Origin: Campylobacter sp.
Lineage (GTDB): Bacteria > Campylobacterota > Campylobacteria > Campylobacterales > Campylobacteraceae
DNA: 6,015 nucleotides
Direction of reading: 5' to 3'
NCBI GenBank assembly: GCA_024680445.1
Contig: JAILCJ010000155.1
Location: forward strand, 1-6,015
Under the pieces are notes generated by a model. The model worked only from the letters and a program-made list of their open reading frames with translations. It had not been told where the DNA came from and did no database searches. This document shows, one piece after another, positions 5,795 through 6,015 of the stretch (the stretch's first letter is position 1; each line of letters begins with the position of its first letter). The position numbers and the translations under genes were made by a program.

Positions 5795-6015
5795 ATCAAA
5801 TTTAGCAAAAAATTTCGTAACTTTTAAATCAAATTTGATGATATAAAAACTTATCAAATTTGACTACAAATTTTATGAAAAAATCAGCTTTAAAAGGCAT
5901 AAATACAAAATCAAATTTGATTAGAAATTTTTGCAAAAAATCAAAGTTAAAAAAGCTCAAAATTTAAAATCAAATTTGATATAAAAGCTTATCAAATTTA
6001 GCTAGAAATTTAGCA
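5795..6015. repeat. Cluster of TCAAATTT-N6-AAATTT repeats
   Basis: A 20-base unit with consensus TCAAATTTRRYWAVAAATTT begins at 5796, 5854, 5911 and 5992 on the plus strand; an inverted version with the same 6-base spacing covers 5960-5979. The perfect palindrome ATCAAATTTGAT occurs at 5828-5839, 5910-5921 and 5969-5980. A longer imperfect direct repeat of about 50 bases (from 5826 and from 5967, sharing ATAAAA-A/G-CTTATCAAATTT) joins the palindrome to the 20-base unit. Spacing between units is irregular and the cluster runs to the window edge, so it may continue. Nature unknown; an intergenic repeat family is the simplest reading. Confidence 0.7.

Larger units (their letters stand above)
5650..6015. 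other. Long non-coding A+T-rich stretch after the CjaA-like gene
   Basis: No convincing gene is seen on either strand in these 366 bases. The first quarter (5657-5740) has more G+C and holds nested inverted repeats. The rest is almost wholly A and T, and carries 14 copies of AAATTT by hand count between 5741 and 6015, many inside TCAAATTT repeats. No tRNA, rRNA or transposase fragment was recognised. Confidence 0.8.

Noticed and set aside
5795..6015. A CRISPR array
   Set aside because: The repeats are short, imperfect and palindromic, occur in both orientations, and have irregular A+T-rich spacing; no cas gene is visible.
5650..6015. An insertion-sequence remnant or attachment site
   Set aside because: No transposase or integrase fragment, target duplication or tRNA end was seen; the inverted repeat fits RNA structure better than IS ends.

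Overview
The window looks like a chromosomal segment of a Campylobacter species (Campylobacterota). It is A+T-rich, genes start after AAGGA-type ribosome sites, promoters show a -10 box without a clear -35 box, and every recognisable protein resembles Campylobacter counterparts. The set metK (minus strand), then sstT, pepF and a small conserved gene (plus strand) recalls the C. jejuni Cj1096c-Cj1100 neighbourhood as I remember it, but without pyrB between the transporter and the peptidase. That difference, and a CjaA-type gene placed here, argue for a species other than C. jejuni.

Layout. 1-1201 (minus): metK, S-adenosylmethionine synthase, 400 codons visible with only the extreme C-terminus cut by the window edge. 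1202-1335: divergent promoter region. 1336-4746 (plus): a tightly packed probable operon of sstT (Na+/serine-threonine symporter), pepF (M3-family oligoendopeptidase F, start inside the sstT tail) and a 144-residue protein joined to pepF by an ATGA overlap. The small protein reads like a divergent SspB, the adaptor that feeds tagged substrates to ClpXP; this is an inference from sequence pattern. 4747-4815: short A+T-rich gap with a likely promoter. 4816-5649 (plus): a CjaA-like cysteine-binding lipoprotein with a GTG start. 5650-6015: no gene, but two non-random elements, namely a nested inverted-repeat structure (5657-5740) that could be a terminator or a small structured RNA, and a cluster of TCAAATTT/AAATTT repeats (about 5795-6015).

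Functionally the genes centre on amino-acid supply: serine/threonine import, peptide breakdown, cysteine capture and conversion of methionine to SAM. This suits an organism that lives largely on amino acids. Nothing here is an obvious mobile element, defence island or CRISPR. The most unexplained parts are the SspB-like protein and the structured, repeat-rich 3' end.
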